This document shows positions 5,807 to 15,508 of a stretch of 28,244 nucleotides of DNA, one piece after another; the first letter of the stretch is position 1, and every line of letters starts with the position of its first letter. Origin of the DNA: CADCTB01 sp038214685 (GTDB lineage: Bacteria > Actinomycetota > Acidimicrobiia > Acidimicrobiales > AC-14); assembly GCA_038214685.1 (NCBI GenBank), contig JBBQRO010000035.1, positions 1 to 28,244 on the forward strand. Direction: 5' to 3'. The notes beneath the pieces were generated by a model. The model saw only the letters and a program-made list of their open reading frames with translations, searched no databases and was not told where the DNA came from. Position numbers and translations under genes: made by a program.

Positions 5807-7080
5807 GCGGGGAGACCATGAGCGAGGCAATGCGCAGCCGCCGGGCCCTGGAAGCGCTCCGGGCCGGGGTGCCGAATCGCGACGCCGTCTCGGCTCTCGG
5901 GTCGCTCCAGACCGCGGTCGAGGACCGCTTCACCGAACTGCTCGGCGCCGTCCGCGATCGGTCCCAGGGCGGCGACCCGCCCGGCGGGATGCTCGTCGGC
6001 GGCGGGTTCGGTTCGGGAAAGAGCCACGTCCTCGAGCACCTGGCCCATCAGGCCCTCGAGGCCGGCTTCGTCGTGTCCAAGGTCGTCATCTCCAAGGAGA
6101 CGGCCCTGCACGACCCGGCCAAGGTGTTCCGGGCCGCCATCGAGGACGCCCGGGTTCCGGGCCGCACCGGCTCCGCCATCGACGAGATCGTGGCCGCGCT
6201 GCAGCCTGACTCCCCCGACTACGCCGGCCTCTACCGGTGGCTCCACAGCGACGACGCCCCCGTCGACAGCCGGTTCGCGGCCAGCCTTTTCCTGTACGAG
6301 TACGCCAAGGGCGACGCCGAGTTCGCCGACCGGATCGTGCAGTTCTGGGGCGGCGAGCGCCTGCCGGTGGCCGACATGCGCCGGCGGCTGAAGGAGGCCG
6401 GCGCGGCGTCGACCTACCCGCTGGCCAAGACCACCGAGCGCGAACTGGCGCTGGAGCGCTTCCGGTTCGTGCCCCGGCTGATGCAGGCCGCCGGCTACCA
6501 CGGCTGGGTCGTGCTGCTCGACGAGGTCGAGCTGATCGGCCGGTACCCATTTCTGCAACGGGCCAAGTCCTACGTCGAGGTGGCCCGGTGGGTGAAGGGC
6601 GACCGCGAGGACCCGGCCGCACCGCTGTGCGCCGTCCTCACGACGGTCGACGACTTCGAGGCCCAGGTGCTCGTGAGCAAGAACGACACGGAGCTGATCC
6701 CCAAGCGCCTGCGCATGAAGGGCACGGCGGAGTTCGACCTGCTGGCTGGCCAGGCCGAGACGGGCATGCGGATCATGGGCCGGGACCAGATCCGCCTGCA
6801 ACCCCCCGACCGGGACGCCCTCGACCGGACCTACACCAAGCTCAAGGCCATCCACGCCGGCGCCTTCGGCTGGGACCCGCCCGACGTCGAGGGCCTCGAG
6901 CGCCTGCCGTCGAACAGGATGCGCCAGTACGTGCGAGCGTGGATCAACGAATGGGACCTGCGCCGGCTCGACCCGGCGTACGTGCCCGACATCGCGGTGA
7001 CGGAGGTGGTCCTCGACCTCACCGAGGACCCCGATCTCGAAGGCGCCGAACAGGGCGAGGGCCAGCCCGCGGGAGAGTGA
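5803..7080 (+). CDS. BrxD-like (DUF2791) ATP-binding protein (operon gene D)
   Basis: This 425-residue P-loop ATPase carries a perfect Walker A, GGGFGSGKS (residues 66-74), and a Walker B, VVLLDEVEL (236-244). The helical segments around TTERELALERFRFVPRLM and AKSYVEVARWVKGD are typical of the DUF2791 family that includes BrxD of BREX phage-exclusion loci. In those systems the ATPase is thought to drive recognition or remodelling of DNA-bound complexes. The C-terminus is acidic. The start is supported by GGGAGGCGAGG just upstream, although an in-frame ATG five codons in is an alternative. Translation is coupled to gene C, and gene E follows after 22 bases. The family call is good; the exact system is not BREX as known, since PglZ and a methylase are absent. 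Confidence 0.8.
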   Translation: MSGETMSEAMRSRRALEALRAGVPNRDAVSALGSLQTAVEDRFTELLGAVRDRSQGGDPPGGMLVGGGFGSGKSHVLEHLAHQALEAGFVVSKVVISKETALHDPAKVFRAAIEDARVPGRTGSAIDEIVAALQPDSPDYAGLYRWLHSDDAPVDSRFAASLFLYEYAKGDAEFADRIVQFWGGERLPVADMRRRLKEAGAASTYPLAKTTERELALERFRFVPRLMQAAGYHGWVVLLDEVELIGRYPFLQRAKSYVEVARWVKGDREDPAAPLCAVLTTVDDFEAQVLVSKNDTELIPKRLRMKGTAEFDLLAGQAETGMRIMGRDQIRLQPPDRDALDRTYTKLKAIHAGAFGWDPPDVEGLERLPSNRMRQYVRAWINEWDLRRLDPAYVPDIAVTEVVLDLTEDPDLEGAEQGEGQPAGE

Positions 7081-7102
7081 TCGAGCGGCCCGGGGCAGCG
7101 CC

Positions 7103-8638
7103 GTGAGCGCCCTCGACGAGGTGGGCGCAGTCGTTGCCGACGGCCCAGGGCTGACGGTCGTCGAGCTGCGGGACCTGCTGCGGGCCCAAGGCCGGGTGTC
7201 GATCACCGCCGCCGACGTGGCCACGGTGCTGCGGGCCAACCCCGGCCGGTTCCGCGCCGACGGATCGGAGCCGGAGCGTTGGTGGCCGTCGAACGGTGAC
7301 CGGACCCGGCCCACCCCGACCGATCGGCTGCCTCCCCTCCATGCCTGGCAGGCCGAAGCCCTCGAAGCCTGGCACCGCCGAGGCCGGCGGGGCGTCATCG
7401 AGGCCGTCACCGGCACCGGGAAGACCATGGTGGGCATCGCCGCCGCCGCCCAGGAACTGGCCCTGGGCGGGCAGGTGTGCGTGCTCGTCCCCACCGCCGA
7501 ACTGCTCCGGCAGTGGGCGGAGGCGCTTGGCCGCCATCTCCGGCCGGGCGCCGGCATCGGCCTGCTCGGCGCTGGCCACCACGACCGCATGGGCGACCAC
7601 GACGTGCTCGTGGCCGTGATCAACTCGGCCCGCGCCGGCGATCTGCGCCCTCGCCGGCCCGGCGGGCTGCTCGTCGGCGACGAGTGCCACCGCTACGGGA
7701 CCGACGTCAACAGCGCAGCGCTCGAACCGGGTTTCCCCAGGCGGCTCGGGCTCAGCGCCACCTTCGCCCGCACTGACGACGGTCACCTGGCGTGGCTACG
7801 GCCCTACTTCGGCCGCACCTGCTTCCGCATGGGCTACCGCCGCGCCATCGCCGACGGGGTGGCCGCCCACTTCGTCGTCGCCCTCATCGGGGTCGAGTTC
7901 GACCCGGACGAGCGGGCCACCTACCACGAGCTGTCCTTGCAGCTCACCCAGGGCCGGGCCGTCCTCATCGCCCGGTTCGGCGTGCCGGCCGAGCCCATCG
8001 GGGTGTTCCTCCGGACGGTCGCCAACCTGGCCCGCGGCGACGGCGACAGTCCCGCCGGCATCGCCGCGCGCGCCTACCTCAGCGCCATGGCCGACCGCCG
8101 GCGGCTCCTGGCCGAGACACCGGCGAAGGCCGCGGCCCTGGCCCGCCTGGTACCGGCGGTACGGGCTGCCGAGCGGTCGATCGTGTTCACCCAGACCATC
8201 CAGTCGGCCGAGCGCGCTGCGTCGGCCATGCGCGACGGCGGGCTGGGAGCCGCGGCCATCCACTCGGGGCTCGACGCCGGCGCCCGCCTCTCGGTGCTGG
8301 CCGACTTTCGCGACGGCCCCCTGCGCGTCATCACCGCCCCCCAGGTGCTCGACGAGGGAGTCGACGTGCCGGCGGCGGACCTGGCCGTGATCCTTGCCTG
8401 CAGCCGGAGCCGCCGGCAGATGGTCCAGCGCATGGGCCGGGTGCTGCGGCCCAAGCCCGACGGGCGGCGGGCCCGATTCATCGTGGTCCACGTCGAGGGC
8501 ACGGTCGAGGACCCTGCGTACGGCGCCCACGAGGGGTTCCTCGAGGAGGTGACAAGCGTGGCCGACGGAGTGCGCCGGTTCCGTTCCGAGTCGGACGCCG
8601 ACGCGGTGTGCGCATTCCTGTCCGCCAGCATCACCTGA
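7103..8638 (+). CDS. SF2 DEAD/DECH-box helicase (operon gene E)
   Basis: This 511-residue superfamily 2 helicase has motif Q/I (LHAWQAEALEAW and VTGTGKT, residues 102-108), motif Ia (VLVPTAELLRQW), motif II DECH (193-196), motif III (GLSATFARTD), a second RecA domain (SIVFTQTIQSAERAA, APQVLDEGVDVPAADLAV) and motif VI (QRMGRVLRPK, about 442-451). The pattern is XPB/ComFA/type-I-restriction-like duplex translocase rather than RecQ or Lhr. The first 75 residues (LTVVELRDLLRAQGRVSIT) may form a small winged-helix DNA-binding domain. No nuclease domain is fused. The GTG start has only a weak Shine-Dalgarno (CGGGGCAG). It ends 12 bases before the second MazE and is probably the motor of the system. 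Confidence 0.88.
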   Translation: MSALDEVGAVVADGPGLTVVELRDLLRAQGRVSITAADVATVLRANPGRFRADGSEPERWWPSNGDRTRPTPTDRLPPLHAWQAEALEAWHRRGRRGVIEAVTGTGKTMVGIAAAAQELALGGQVCVLVPTAELLRQWAEALGRHLRPGAGIGLLGAGHHDRMGDHDVLVAVINSARAGDLRPRRPGGLLVGDECHRYGTDVNSAALEPGFPRRLGLSATFARTDDGHLAWLRPYFGRTCFRMGYRRAIADGVAAHFVVALIGVEFDPDERATYHELSLQLTQGRAVLIARFGVPAEPIGVFLRTVANLARGDGDSPAGIAARAYLSAMADRRRLLAETPAKAAALARLVPAVRAAERSIVFTQTIQSAERAASAMRDGGLGAAAIHSGLDAGARLSVLADFRDGPLRVITAPQVLDEGVDVPAADLAVILACSRSRRQMVQRMGRVLRPKPDGRRARFIVVHVEGTVEDPAYGAHEGFLEEVTSVADGVRRFRSESDADAVCAFLSASIT

Positions 8639-8650
8639 TAGCGTCAGAGT
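8639..8650 (+). promoter_or_regulatory. Leaderless -10 box for mazE2
   Basis: TAGCGT (8639-8644), which begins one base after the helicase stop, ends six bases before the ATG at 8651. Spacing is identical to that of the Phd antitoxin at 448. The second toxin-antitoxin pair can therefore be transcribed independently of the operon in front of it. Confidence 0.5.
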
Positions 8651-8860
8651 ATGGCGATGACCCGCACGACCTTCACCCTCGACGACGATTTGGCCGCACG
8701 CGCCCGCCATCTCGGCATCAACGTCTCGGCTGCGGCACGCGACGGGGTGGCGGCGGCCGTGCAGGCGGCGTTGGCGGCGTCCGACCGCGCCGCGTATGAA
8801 CGGCACCCAGAGCGGGCGGATCCGTTCTGGACCGAGGCCGAGTCATGGAGCGACGAGTGA
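8651..8860 (+). CDS. CcdA/MazE-like antitoxin
   Basis: This 69-residue protein begins TRTTFTLDDDLAARARHLG, a ribbon-helix-helix strand and first helix, then INVSAAARDGVAAAV, the second helix. The acidic, tryptophan-bearing tail (DPFWTEAESWSDE) is typical of the part that wraps around MazF or CcdB toxins. It is not obviously homologous to the first MazE of the window beyond the fold. The ATG follows a TANNNT box at leaderless distance, 12 bases after the helicase stop. Its stop codon overlaps the GTG start chosen for the toxin. Confidence 0.83.
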   Translation: MAMTRTTFTLDDDLAARARHLGINVSAAARDGVAAAVQAALAASDRAAYERHPERADPFWTEAESWSDE

Positions 8861-9165
8861 GGCGAGGCGAGATCTGGATGGCTCAGGTCGGCCGCAAGCG
8901 GCGGCTGGTCCTGGTCGTGACGCGATCCGAGGTCCTCGATGTCCGCCAGCTCGTCACGGTCGCCGAGGTGACGACCTCAGTTCGAGGGCTGGCCGCCGAG
9001 GTCGGCCTTGAACCGGGCGATTTCGGGCTCGACGAGCCATCCGTCGTCAACTGCGACGGCCTGCACACCGTCCCCCAGTCATCGCTGACCAGCTACGTCG
9101 GGGAGGTCCCGGTCGGGGTCATGGCCAGGGTCTGCTCGGCAGTGACCTACGCCATCGGCTGCTGA
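8857..9165 (+). CDS. MazF/PemK-family endoribonuclease toxin, second copy
   Basis: The 102-residue product (from GTG 8857) starts RRGEIWMAQVGRKRRLVLVVTR and continues with AEVTTSVRGLAAEVGLEPG, which holds the Thr/Arg active-site segment of MazF. VNCDGLHTVPQSSL and VMARVCSAVTYAIGC follow. I prefer GTG 8857 over ATG 8845 because GGAG (8847-8850) is six bases upstream, the start then overlaps the antitoxin stop as GTGA, and the protein begins at the usual MazF residue. It looks intact. It resembles the MazF at 1902-2213, so the operon is bracketed by two related toxins in the same orientation. It converges on the DUF2786 gene with a 13-base gap. Confidence 0.87.
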   Translation: MRRGEIWMAQVGRKRRLVLVVTRSEVLDVRQLVTVAEVTTSVRGLAAEVGLEPGDFGLDEPSVVNCDGLHTVPQSSLTSYVGEVPVGVMARVCSAVTYAIGC

Positions 9166-9178
9166 CTGACGGGATGGC

Positions 9179-10393
9179 CTACGCCGGCACCTCGGTCCGC
9201 CCCGACAGCGAGGCCAGATCCGCGGCCGCGGATCCTGCGGCCCAACCGGCGGCGTTGCTGATGCTGACCGAACGGCTGACGGCACCGGGGAAGGCGGCGG
9301 CCTCGGCCGCCTTCACCGCAGCGGACCGGTCGGCCAGGACGGGGAGGAGCGCCGCCCCGTACTCCTCCGCCGCCGCAACCCGGCTGGCCGCCTCGGCGGC
9401 GCGAAGACGCTGGCCGATCCGGGTGGCGTAGGACAGCAGAAACGCCTGGCGGAACGAGCGGGTGCGGGAGCGGCCGCTGCGGTCGAACTGAGAGCCGGCG
9501 GCCAACATGGCCGACGTGGCCTGCACGAGCAGTGAGGTGTAGAGGAGATCGACGAACTCCAGGTCGGACTCGAAGCCGAGCACCGTACTGAATCCGTAAC
9601 CCTTCGACCAGACGGCCCGACACCGGTTGGCCGACGCGACCTCGGACAGGAGGATCGACTTGGCCGAGGCGTAGGGATCGTCGACCGGTACCCGGATGCC
9701 GGTGGGCCCGTCGTCGGAGGTGGGGCCGGTACCCGCCGCCGCTCCGACCATGGCCTCGTCGATGGCGTGACGGGCCATCAGCTCCTGGGCCTTGGCCGAC
9801 AGGGCCTCGGCTTCCTCGGGGAAGGTGGTGGACTCGGCCTTGGCCAGCAGGGCCCGCACCTTCTCGAGGATGCGGGTGTCCTGCCCGGACCGCACCCGCC
9901 GGCGGGCCTGCCCAGCGTCGCCGGCCGCTCCCATGCGGGGCAGCGGCGGCAGGCTGAGCAGCAGGGCCAGCACCTCGATGGCGCCGGCCACTGCCTCGAC
10001 CGGGGTCACGCCCTGTCGGGCGGCCCACTGGTGGAACTGAGGTCGACCCCCGATCAGGTCGGTCACGTACCCAGCGTGAGAGGCACCCAGCCGGCGCTCG
10101 GTCTGGCGGCACACCTCGTCTGGTTGCCAGTTCCGCTCGACGCACCTTCGCATGGCCTCGCCGAGCATGGCATCGAGGGCCGACGCCACCGGGGGCAGGT
10201 CCTCGGCCAACACCGCCACCAGCTCTCGATACCGCACGCCGCCGGCCCCCGGTGCCCTCAGCAGGCCGACGGCGGCGTGGATCAGCTCCCGGACAGGGCG
10301 GGTCTCGGACCGCCGCGGGTCGCTCCTGGGGGCCGACGCCCGCTCGCGCCGGCGACGCTTCTCCGCCCTGCGTTGGCGGTTCTGGGTTCCCAT
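9179..10393 (-). CDS. DUF2786-domain protein
   Basis: The 404-residue protein has a very basic N-terminus (QRRAEKRRRRERA). Its central DUF2786 segment is at about 175-213 (RILEKVRALLAKAES, EEAEALSAKAQELMARHAID), a helical region common in actinobacterial proteins of unknown role. The C-terminal half is alanine-rich and helical. I chose the ATG at 10393 rather than the more distal GTG at 10483 because TAGGGT lies exactly seven bases upstream, which predicts a leaderless start. The 30 extra residues of the longer form cannot be excluded. There are no membrane or catalytic motifs. It converges on mazF2 and diverges from the zinc-ribbon gene. Confidence 0.75.
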   Translation of the reverse strand: MGTQNRQRRAEKRRRRERASAPRSDPRRSETRPVRELIHAAVGLLRAPGAGGVRYRELVAVLAEDLPPVASALDAMLGEAMRRCVERNWQPDEVCRQTERRLGASHAGYVTDLIGGRPQFHQWAARQGVTPVEAVAGAIEVLALLLSLPPLPRMGAAGDAGQARRRVRSGQDTRILEKVRALLAKAESTTFPEEAEALSAKAQELMARHAIDEAMVGAAAGTGPTSDDGPTGIRVPVDDPYASAKSILLSEVASANRCRAVWSKGYGFSTVLGFESDLEFVDLLYTSLLVQATSAMLAAGSQFDRSGRSRTRSFRQAFLLSYATRIGQRLRAAEAASRVAAAEEYGAALLPVLADRSAAVKAAEAAAFPGAVSRSVSISNAAGWAAGSAAADLASLSGRTEVPA

Positions 10394-10406
10394 TCCGCAC
10401 ACCCTA
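10394..10406 (-). promoter_or_regulatory. Leaderless -10 box for the DUF2786 gene
   Basis: On the minus strand TAGGGT (10406-10401) is followed by seven bases and then the ATG at 10393. This decides the start-site choice for the gene. Confidence 0.5.
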
Positions 10407-10570
10407 TGCAGGGCCTGAGACAGTTCACGGGGATCCCCGACGGCGAGCGGTTGGCAGTGGTGCTCGATCCCGAGCAGGCCCACGTCAGCACCGCTCTTGT
10501 CCAGGACGCGGCTGGAGTCGGGCAGGTCCTCTTGAACGGTGTTCCCCCCGGTCGAACCTCGACGGGTCCG

Positions 10571-10583
10571 TACACTTCACCCC
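10571..10583 (+). promoter_or_regulatory. Leaderless -10 box for the zinc-ribbon gene
   Basis: TACACT (10571-10576) ends seven bases before the ATG at 10584. An upstream in-frame ATG at 10539 would place this box inside the gene and is therefore disfavoured. Confidence 0.5.
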
Positions 10584-10844
10584 ATGCCCAGGAACTACCG
10601 CTACATGGAAACGGGAGTCTGTGCCCTTTGCGGGGCGGGCGTCCGCCTCGACGACAAAGAGGGCCGGGTGGTCTGTGACGGCTGTGACAAGCCCACCGAC
10701 AACTGCATCTGCATAAAGAACGACCTGGACACCCGCCACGAGTCGTCGTCGAAGATCGGATCCATGCGCCCCGGCACCTCGGGCCAGTGGATCGCCGATC
10801 CCCAGCCCGAGGATGCCCAGTCGGACGACGAGCCGGACGACTGA
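10584..10844 (+). CDS. Small zinc-ribbon protein
   Basis: This 86-residue protein has two Cys pairs, CALCGAG (about 13-16) and CDGCDKPTDNCIC (about 31-43), that should hold one zinc ion. The C-terminal half is disordered and acidic (PQPEDAQSDDEPDD). No enzymatic motif is present, so a nucleic-acid or protein-binding role is likely but unproven. The start is set by the leaderless promoter. The gene ends eight bases before the tRNA-Ser(GCT) 3' end and faces it tail to tail. Confidence 0.7.
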   Translation: MPRNYRYMETGVCALCGAGVRLDDKEGRVVCDGCDKPTDNCICIKNDLDTRHESSSKIGSMRPGTSGQWIADPQPEDAQSDDEPDD

Positions 10845-10852
10845 ACAGTTGG

Positions 10853-10942
10853 CGGAGAGGGAGGGATTTGAACCCTCGAAGAGGCTTTACACCCCTTAAT
10901 CGCTTAGCAGGCGATCACCTTCGGCCACTCGGTCACCTCTCC
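10853..10942 (-). tRNA. tRNA-Ser(GCT)
   Basis: On the minus strand the 90-nt sequence has a 7-bp acceptor stem (GGAGAGG with CCTCTCC), D-arm GACCGAGTGGCC, anticodon stem ATCGC/GCGAT with loop CTGCTAA (anticodon GCT), a long variable arm typical of class II tRNAs, and T-arm GAGGGTTCAAATCCCTC. The discriminator is G and the CCA end is not encoded. All elements expected of a functional serine tRNA are present. Confidence 0.95.
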
Positions 10943-10974
10943 AAGGCCTGAAGAGTCTGGCACGCCCGCCGCCC

Positions 10975-13161
<2,187 letters not shown>

Positions 13162-13273
13162 GTTCGTCCTCATCCCCTCGGTCGACCGGATCGGGAATAC
13201 CCACTTGCGGCCGTGGGGAACCGGATTGACGGGAGACGGTTCACCAACGCTGGACGGTGATGAGCCGGCTAAC

Positions 13274-13685
13274 TCACCGACGAGATCGCGATCCCCTCGG
13301 CTGCCGCGCGGTAAGGATCGGCCTGTCTCCTGCGACGACGAGGTCGGGGTCACGCACGCGGTCGGCTGCGGCGAGATGCACGGCGTCATAGCCGCGTAGT
13401 CCATGTCGCTCGGCGAGTTGTCCGGCGCGGCGCGCCAGCACGTCGTCGAGGTCGACGAGGTCGAGCTCCTGGTACCGCGCCTCGAACTGACCGACGGCGG
13501 CCCGGAGCTGGCGACCTGTCAGCCGGCCGAGACGCTGTGCCTGAGCGAGGGCAGCCCGTGCCTCGGGGTAACAGCCGGATGCTGACGGCCCGATCGGCTG
13601 CATCCCAGAGGCTGGCGGCTCGGGCGGAGCCTGCTTCGGCCACGAGCAACGGGACGACAGCGGAGGTGTCGAAGTACGCGATCAC
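13274..13685 (-). pseudogene. vapC: VapC-type PIN toxin with a frameshift
   Basis: The GTG at 13685 opens a PIN N-terminus, IAYFDTSAVVPLLVAEAG, with the first catalytic Asp and then LWDAADRAVSIRL. The rest lies in another frame: YPEARAALAQAQRLGRL (acidic Glu), then HGLRGYDAVHLAAADR and DLVVAGDRPIL with the distal Asp residues. The frames meet at about 13569-13575, where two bases are missing or one is inserted (CTGTTACCC in place of CTG-nn-TACCC). Restored, it would be a standard VapC of about 137 residues. Together with the broken antitoxin upstream it is a dead toxin-antitoxin module. Confidence 0.8.
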
Positions 13686-13838
13686 CGCCGCTGGTCGGCG
13701 ATAAGGTCGGAAGCGGTCCCCGTTGCCTTGACGGAGTTCCGGCGCGACTCTTCGGCTGAGGCGCAGGGGTCACGACCCCTCCTTCATGAGCCGGTCGAGC
13801 ACCTGCTCGGTGCCGACCCCGAGCACTCGGGCGACGGC
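13682..13838 (-). pseudogene. Degraded Phd/VapB-type antitoxin C-terminus
   Basis: Three successive frames spell the end of an actinobacterial Phd-type antitoxin: AVARVLGVGTEQVLDRLMKEG, then VVTPAPQPKSRAGTP, then VKATGTASDLIADQRR and a TGA that overlaps the toxin GTG. The first switch needs one extra base in the CCCC run at 13776-13779 and the second one extra base near 13733-13734. The DNA-binding N-terminal half is not recognisable; a hint (LARNFAH) appears in another frame near 13860-13885. With multiple lesions this is decay rather than a single sequencing error. Confidence 0.65.
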
Positions 13839-13885
13839 ACTCACAGCACATTCGGCGAGTGCGCAAAGTTCCTTGCCAGAGCCAC

Positions 13886-14196
13886 AAGATTGCACACTCG
13901 CCGGCACTCGGCCGACGGCCAAAGCATCGTCATCCGCAAGCTCGACAACGGTGACACCCGGGGGAGCAGGATGGTGCTCGGAGGTCTCGGTGCGCTTCAG
14001 CCGCATCGAAGATCTCAACGACGCGCTCCCTGGGGCGGACTACCAGCGGCTCTCGACCCGTCGCGATATCGGAGCTACTTCCCCCACCGTCGCCCTCTCG
14101 GTGCTCGCCATGCGCAGTAGCGCCCATACCGGCACCACGGGCATGCTTCGGACGGCGGCCACCCTCACTTCATGGCCGGCGTGGTGACAGGCCATG
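13886..14196. other. Stretch without an intact gene
   Basis: No intact gene is seen. On the plus strand near 13983-14112 one frame reads VSVRFSRIEDLNDALPG and GATSPTVALSVLAM with high GC3, as if it were part of a real protein, but it has no plausible start and no family I recognise. I treat the stretch as decayed coding DNA. Confidence 0.4.
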
Positions 14197-14528
14197 GCGT
14201 CGTGGCACCATCGGCCCAAAGTGTCCGGCGCCGGCTGTCGGATCGAGAAGCACCCGCGCTACGGGGCCATGAGACCCACGCAGTTCCTGGCCTCCACGTG
14301 GGCCGCCTACGGTGTCGACGGCGACAGTGGCGGCGTCCGTTACGTGTACAAGCCCGCCGACGCCGTCGCCGGGACGGCCAACTACCTGTGGCGCCAGCGG
14401 GGCCGGGGAGCTGGCGCGGCTTGCGGGGCCGTCTGGGACTACAACACGCCGGCTGGGTGGACGCCGTGCTGGTGCTGGCACTGCGCTACGGATCCACCGG
14501 CCGGACCTCGCCCGAACCTCGGCCTTAG
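14197..14528 (+). pseudogene. Lytic-transglycosylase (SLT/MltB-like) C-terminal fragment, frameshifted
   Basis: The frame through 14260-14445 gives MRPTQFLASTWAAYGVDGD, YVYKPADAVAGTANYLWR and AVWDYN, which matches the C-terminal substrate-cleft half of peptidoglycan lytic transglycosylases. The continuation AGWVDAVLVLALRYGSTG lies in another frame. Adding one C near 14443-14448 (AAC-ACGCC to AAC-CACGCC) joins the two. The N-terminal half with the catalytic Glu is absent. It is therefore both truncated and frameshifted and cannot be active. Confidence 0.7.
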
Positions 14529-14659
14529 CTTAGCCCCCGCCAGATCTCGCGCAATGGTCTCGGCCATGATCGGCTCATACAGGAACCTGGCCCCGCCCCC
14601 TTGACATCCGCAGCAGGGTGGTCATCATGGTGTCCTCGGAGTTGTGATGGGGGAACCGG

Positions 14660-15382
14660 ATGGCGGGGTTTGCACAGGGCGCGTTCACTTACACCGGCGC
14701 GGGACTCATGAGGTTTCTTGATTGGGCTATGCAGCGCGGCACGGTGCCGCCTCAAACTGGTGCGAACTTCATCCTCGCCTGCAAGGACATCCTGCACTTC
14801 TCCCAGGGCGAGGATTGGTCCTCGGTGGATCTAGCTGCGCTCGACATGGCGGCGTTGAGGCAGGACCTTGTCGCGGCGAAGGGTGGCAAGCAATCGTCTC
14901 GGTTTGATGAACAGTTTTTGGCCGCGATCAACACATTCAGAGGCCACCTTGGTCTGTCCCCTCTCCGCACGCCCGCCTCCGTCCCGCTCACGACACGGAC
15001 ACCGGCCAGCGCGCCGGACCCGCAGACGCTTCGTCCAGGATTTCCGTCAAGGCCCCGAGTGACGCCGAAGCGAACCCCCAGACCGAGGCCTACCCCGGAT
15101 GAGCCGACTGGCACGCAGCGAACTCCCAGCCCAACGCCGATTCCCGAGAAAGACGAACCAATGAACCCCTCGCCAGTACTGCCGAGTTTCGGCGTGATTC
15201 CCCATCTGTTCCCTCTGCGGAGCGGCGTCCTGGCGACGCTCCTGCTGCCCACTGACCTCACCAGCCAGGAGGCCAGGCGGTTGAGCGATTTCATAGCGGC
15301 GCTGGCCATGCCGAGCACCGCTGATGCTTTCGCTCCTGCCCCTGACCACAGTTCCAACGGCGCGACTGTCATGGTCACGTAG
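14660..15382 (+). CDS. Orphan protein with helical N-terminal domain and proline-rich linker
   Basis: I do not recognise this 240-residue protein. Residues 1-95 are helical (FLDWAMQRGTVPPQTGANF, then ALRQDLVAAKGGKQSSRF and EQFLAAINTFRGHLGL) and recall the SAM-like core-binding domain of tyrosine recombinases, without any catalytic domain. Residues about 100-168 are a Pro/Thr/Arg-rich linker. The C-terminus (VIPHLFPLRSGVLATLLLPTDLTSQEARRLSDFIAAL) resembles short segments seen at the ends of unrelated actinobacterial proteins. GGGGGA five bases before the ATG is a good ribosome site. Codon use is less GC-biased than in neighbouring genes, and it lies beside a tRNA 3' end, both hinting at horizontal gain. 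Confidence 0.65.
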   Translation: MAGFAQGAFTYTGAGLMRFLDWAMQRGTVPPQTGANFILACKDILHFSQGEDWSSVDLAALDMAALRQDLVAAKGGKQSSRFDEQFLAAINTFRGHLGLSPLRTPASVPLTTRTPASAPDPQTLRPGFPSRPRVTPKRTPRPRPTPDEPTGTQRTPSPTPIPEKDEPMNPSPVLPSFGVIPHLFPLRSGVLATLLLPTDLTSQEARRLSDFIAALAMPSTADAFAPAPDHSSNGATVMVT

Positions 15383-15426
15383 TCCCTTGGTCGAACCGTT
15401 TCGCCGCTCCTACCTGAAGCGGCCCA

Positions 15427-15440
15427 GCCCCATTAGGGGC
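15427..15440. terminator. Short hairpin after the orphan gene
   Basis: GCCCC and GGGGC arms of 5 bp flank an ATTA loop, 45 bases after the stop of the gene ending at 15382. No U-run follows, so termination is only a possibility. Confidence 0.3.
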
Positions 15441-15464
15441 ACATCGGAGCCGTTGGCGGACGGG

Positions 15465-15484
15465 CTCGATTTCACTCGATTTCA
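15465..15484. repeat. Tandem 10-bp direct repeat
   Basis: CTCGATTTCA occurs twice head to tail (15465-15474 and 15475-15484), ending 24 bases beyond the 3' end of tRNA-Ser(TGA). Recombination sites often lie here, but two copies of 10 bp may equally be slippage. Confidence 0.5.
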
Positions 15485-15508
15485 GAACTTCTAACCTGAC
15501 CAACTGGG

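Noticed and set aside
2289..8638. Assignment of the operon to a known BREX type
   Set aside because: No PglZ alkaline-phosphatase-like protein, adenine methylase, BrxA/BrxB or PglW kinase is present; only the DUF2791 ATPase and a helicase are shared.
10406..10678. Plus-strand frame starting QGLRQFTGIPDGERLAVVLDP in the gap before the zinc-ribbon gene, and a minus-strand extension of the DUF2786 gene to 10483
   Set aside because: Both have coding-like GC3, so neither is certain, but the plus frame runs out of frame through the zinc ribbon, and a leaderless -10 box supports the shorter DUF2786 start at 10393.
14601..14630. TTGACA (14601-14606) as a -35 for the orphan gene
   Set aside because: No convincing -10 box follows at 16-18 bases, so the promoter call is not supported.
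14525..14670. Minus-strand pieces reading RFPHHNSEDTMMTTLLRM and ARFLYEPIMAETIARDLAG
   Set aside because: They are in different frames, overlap the start of the orphan gene on the other strand, and match no family I can name; possibly an eroded gene but not supportable.
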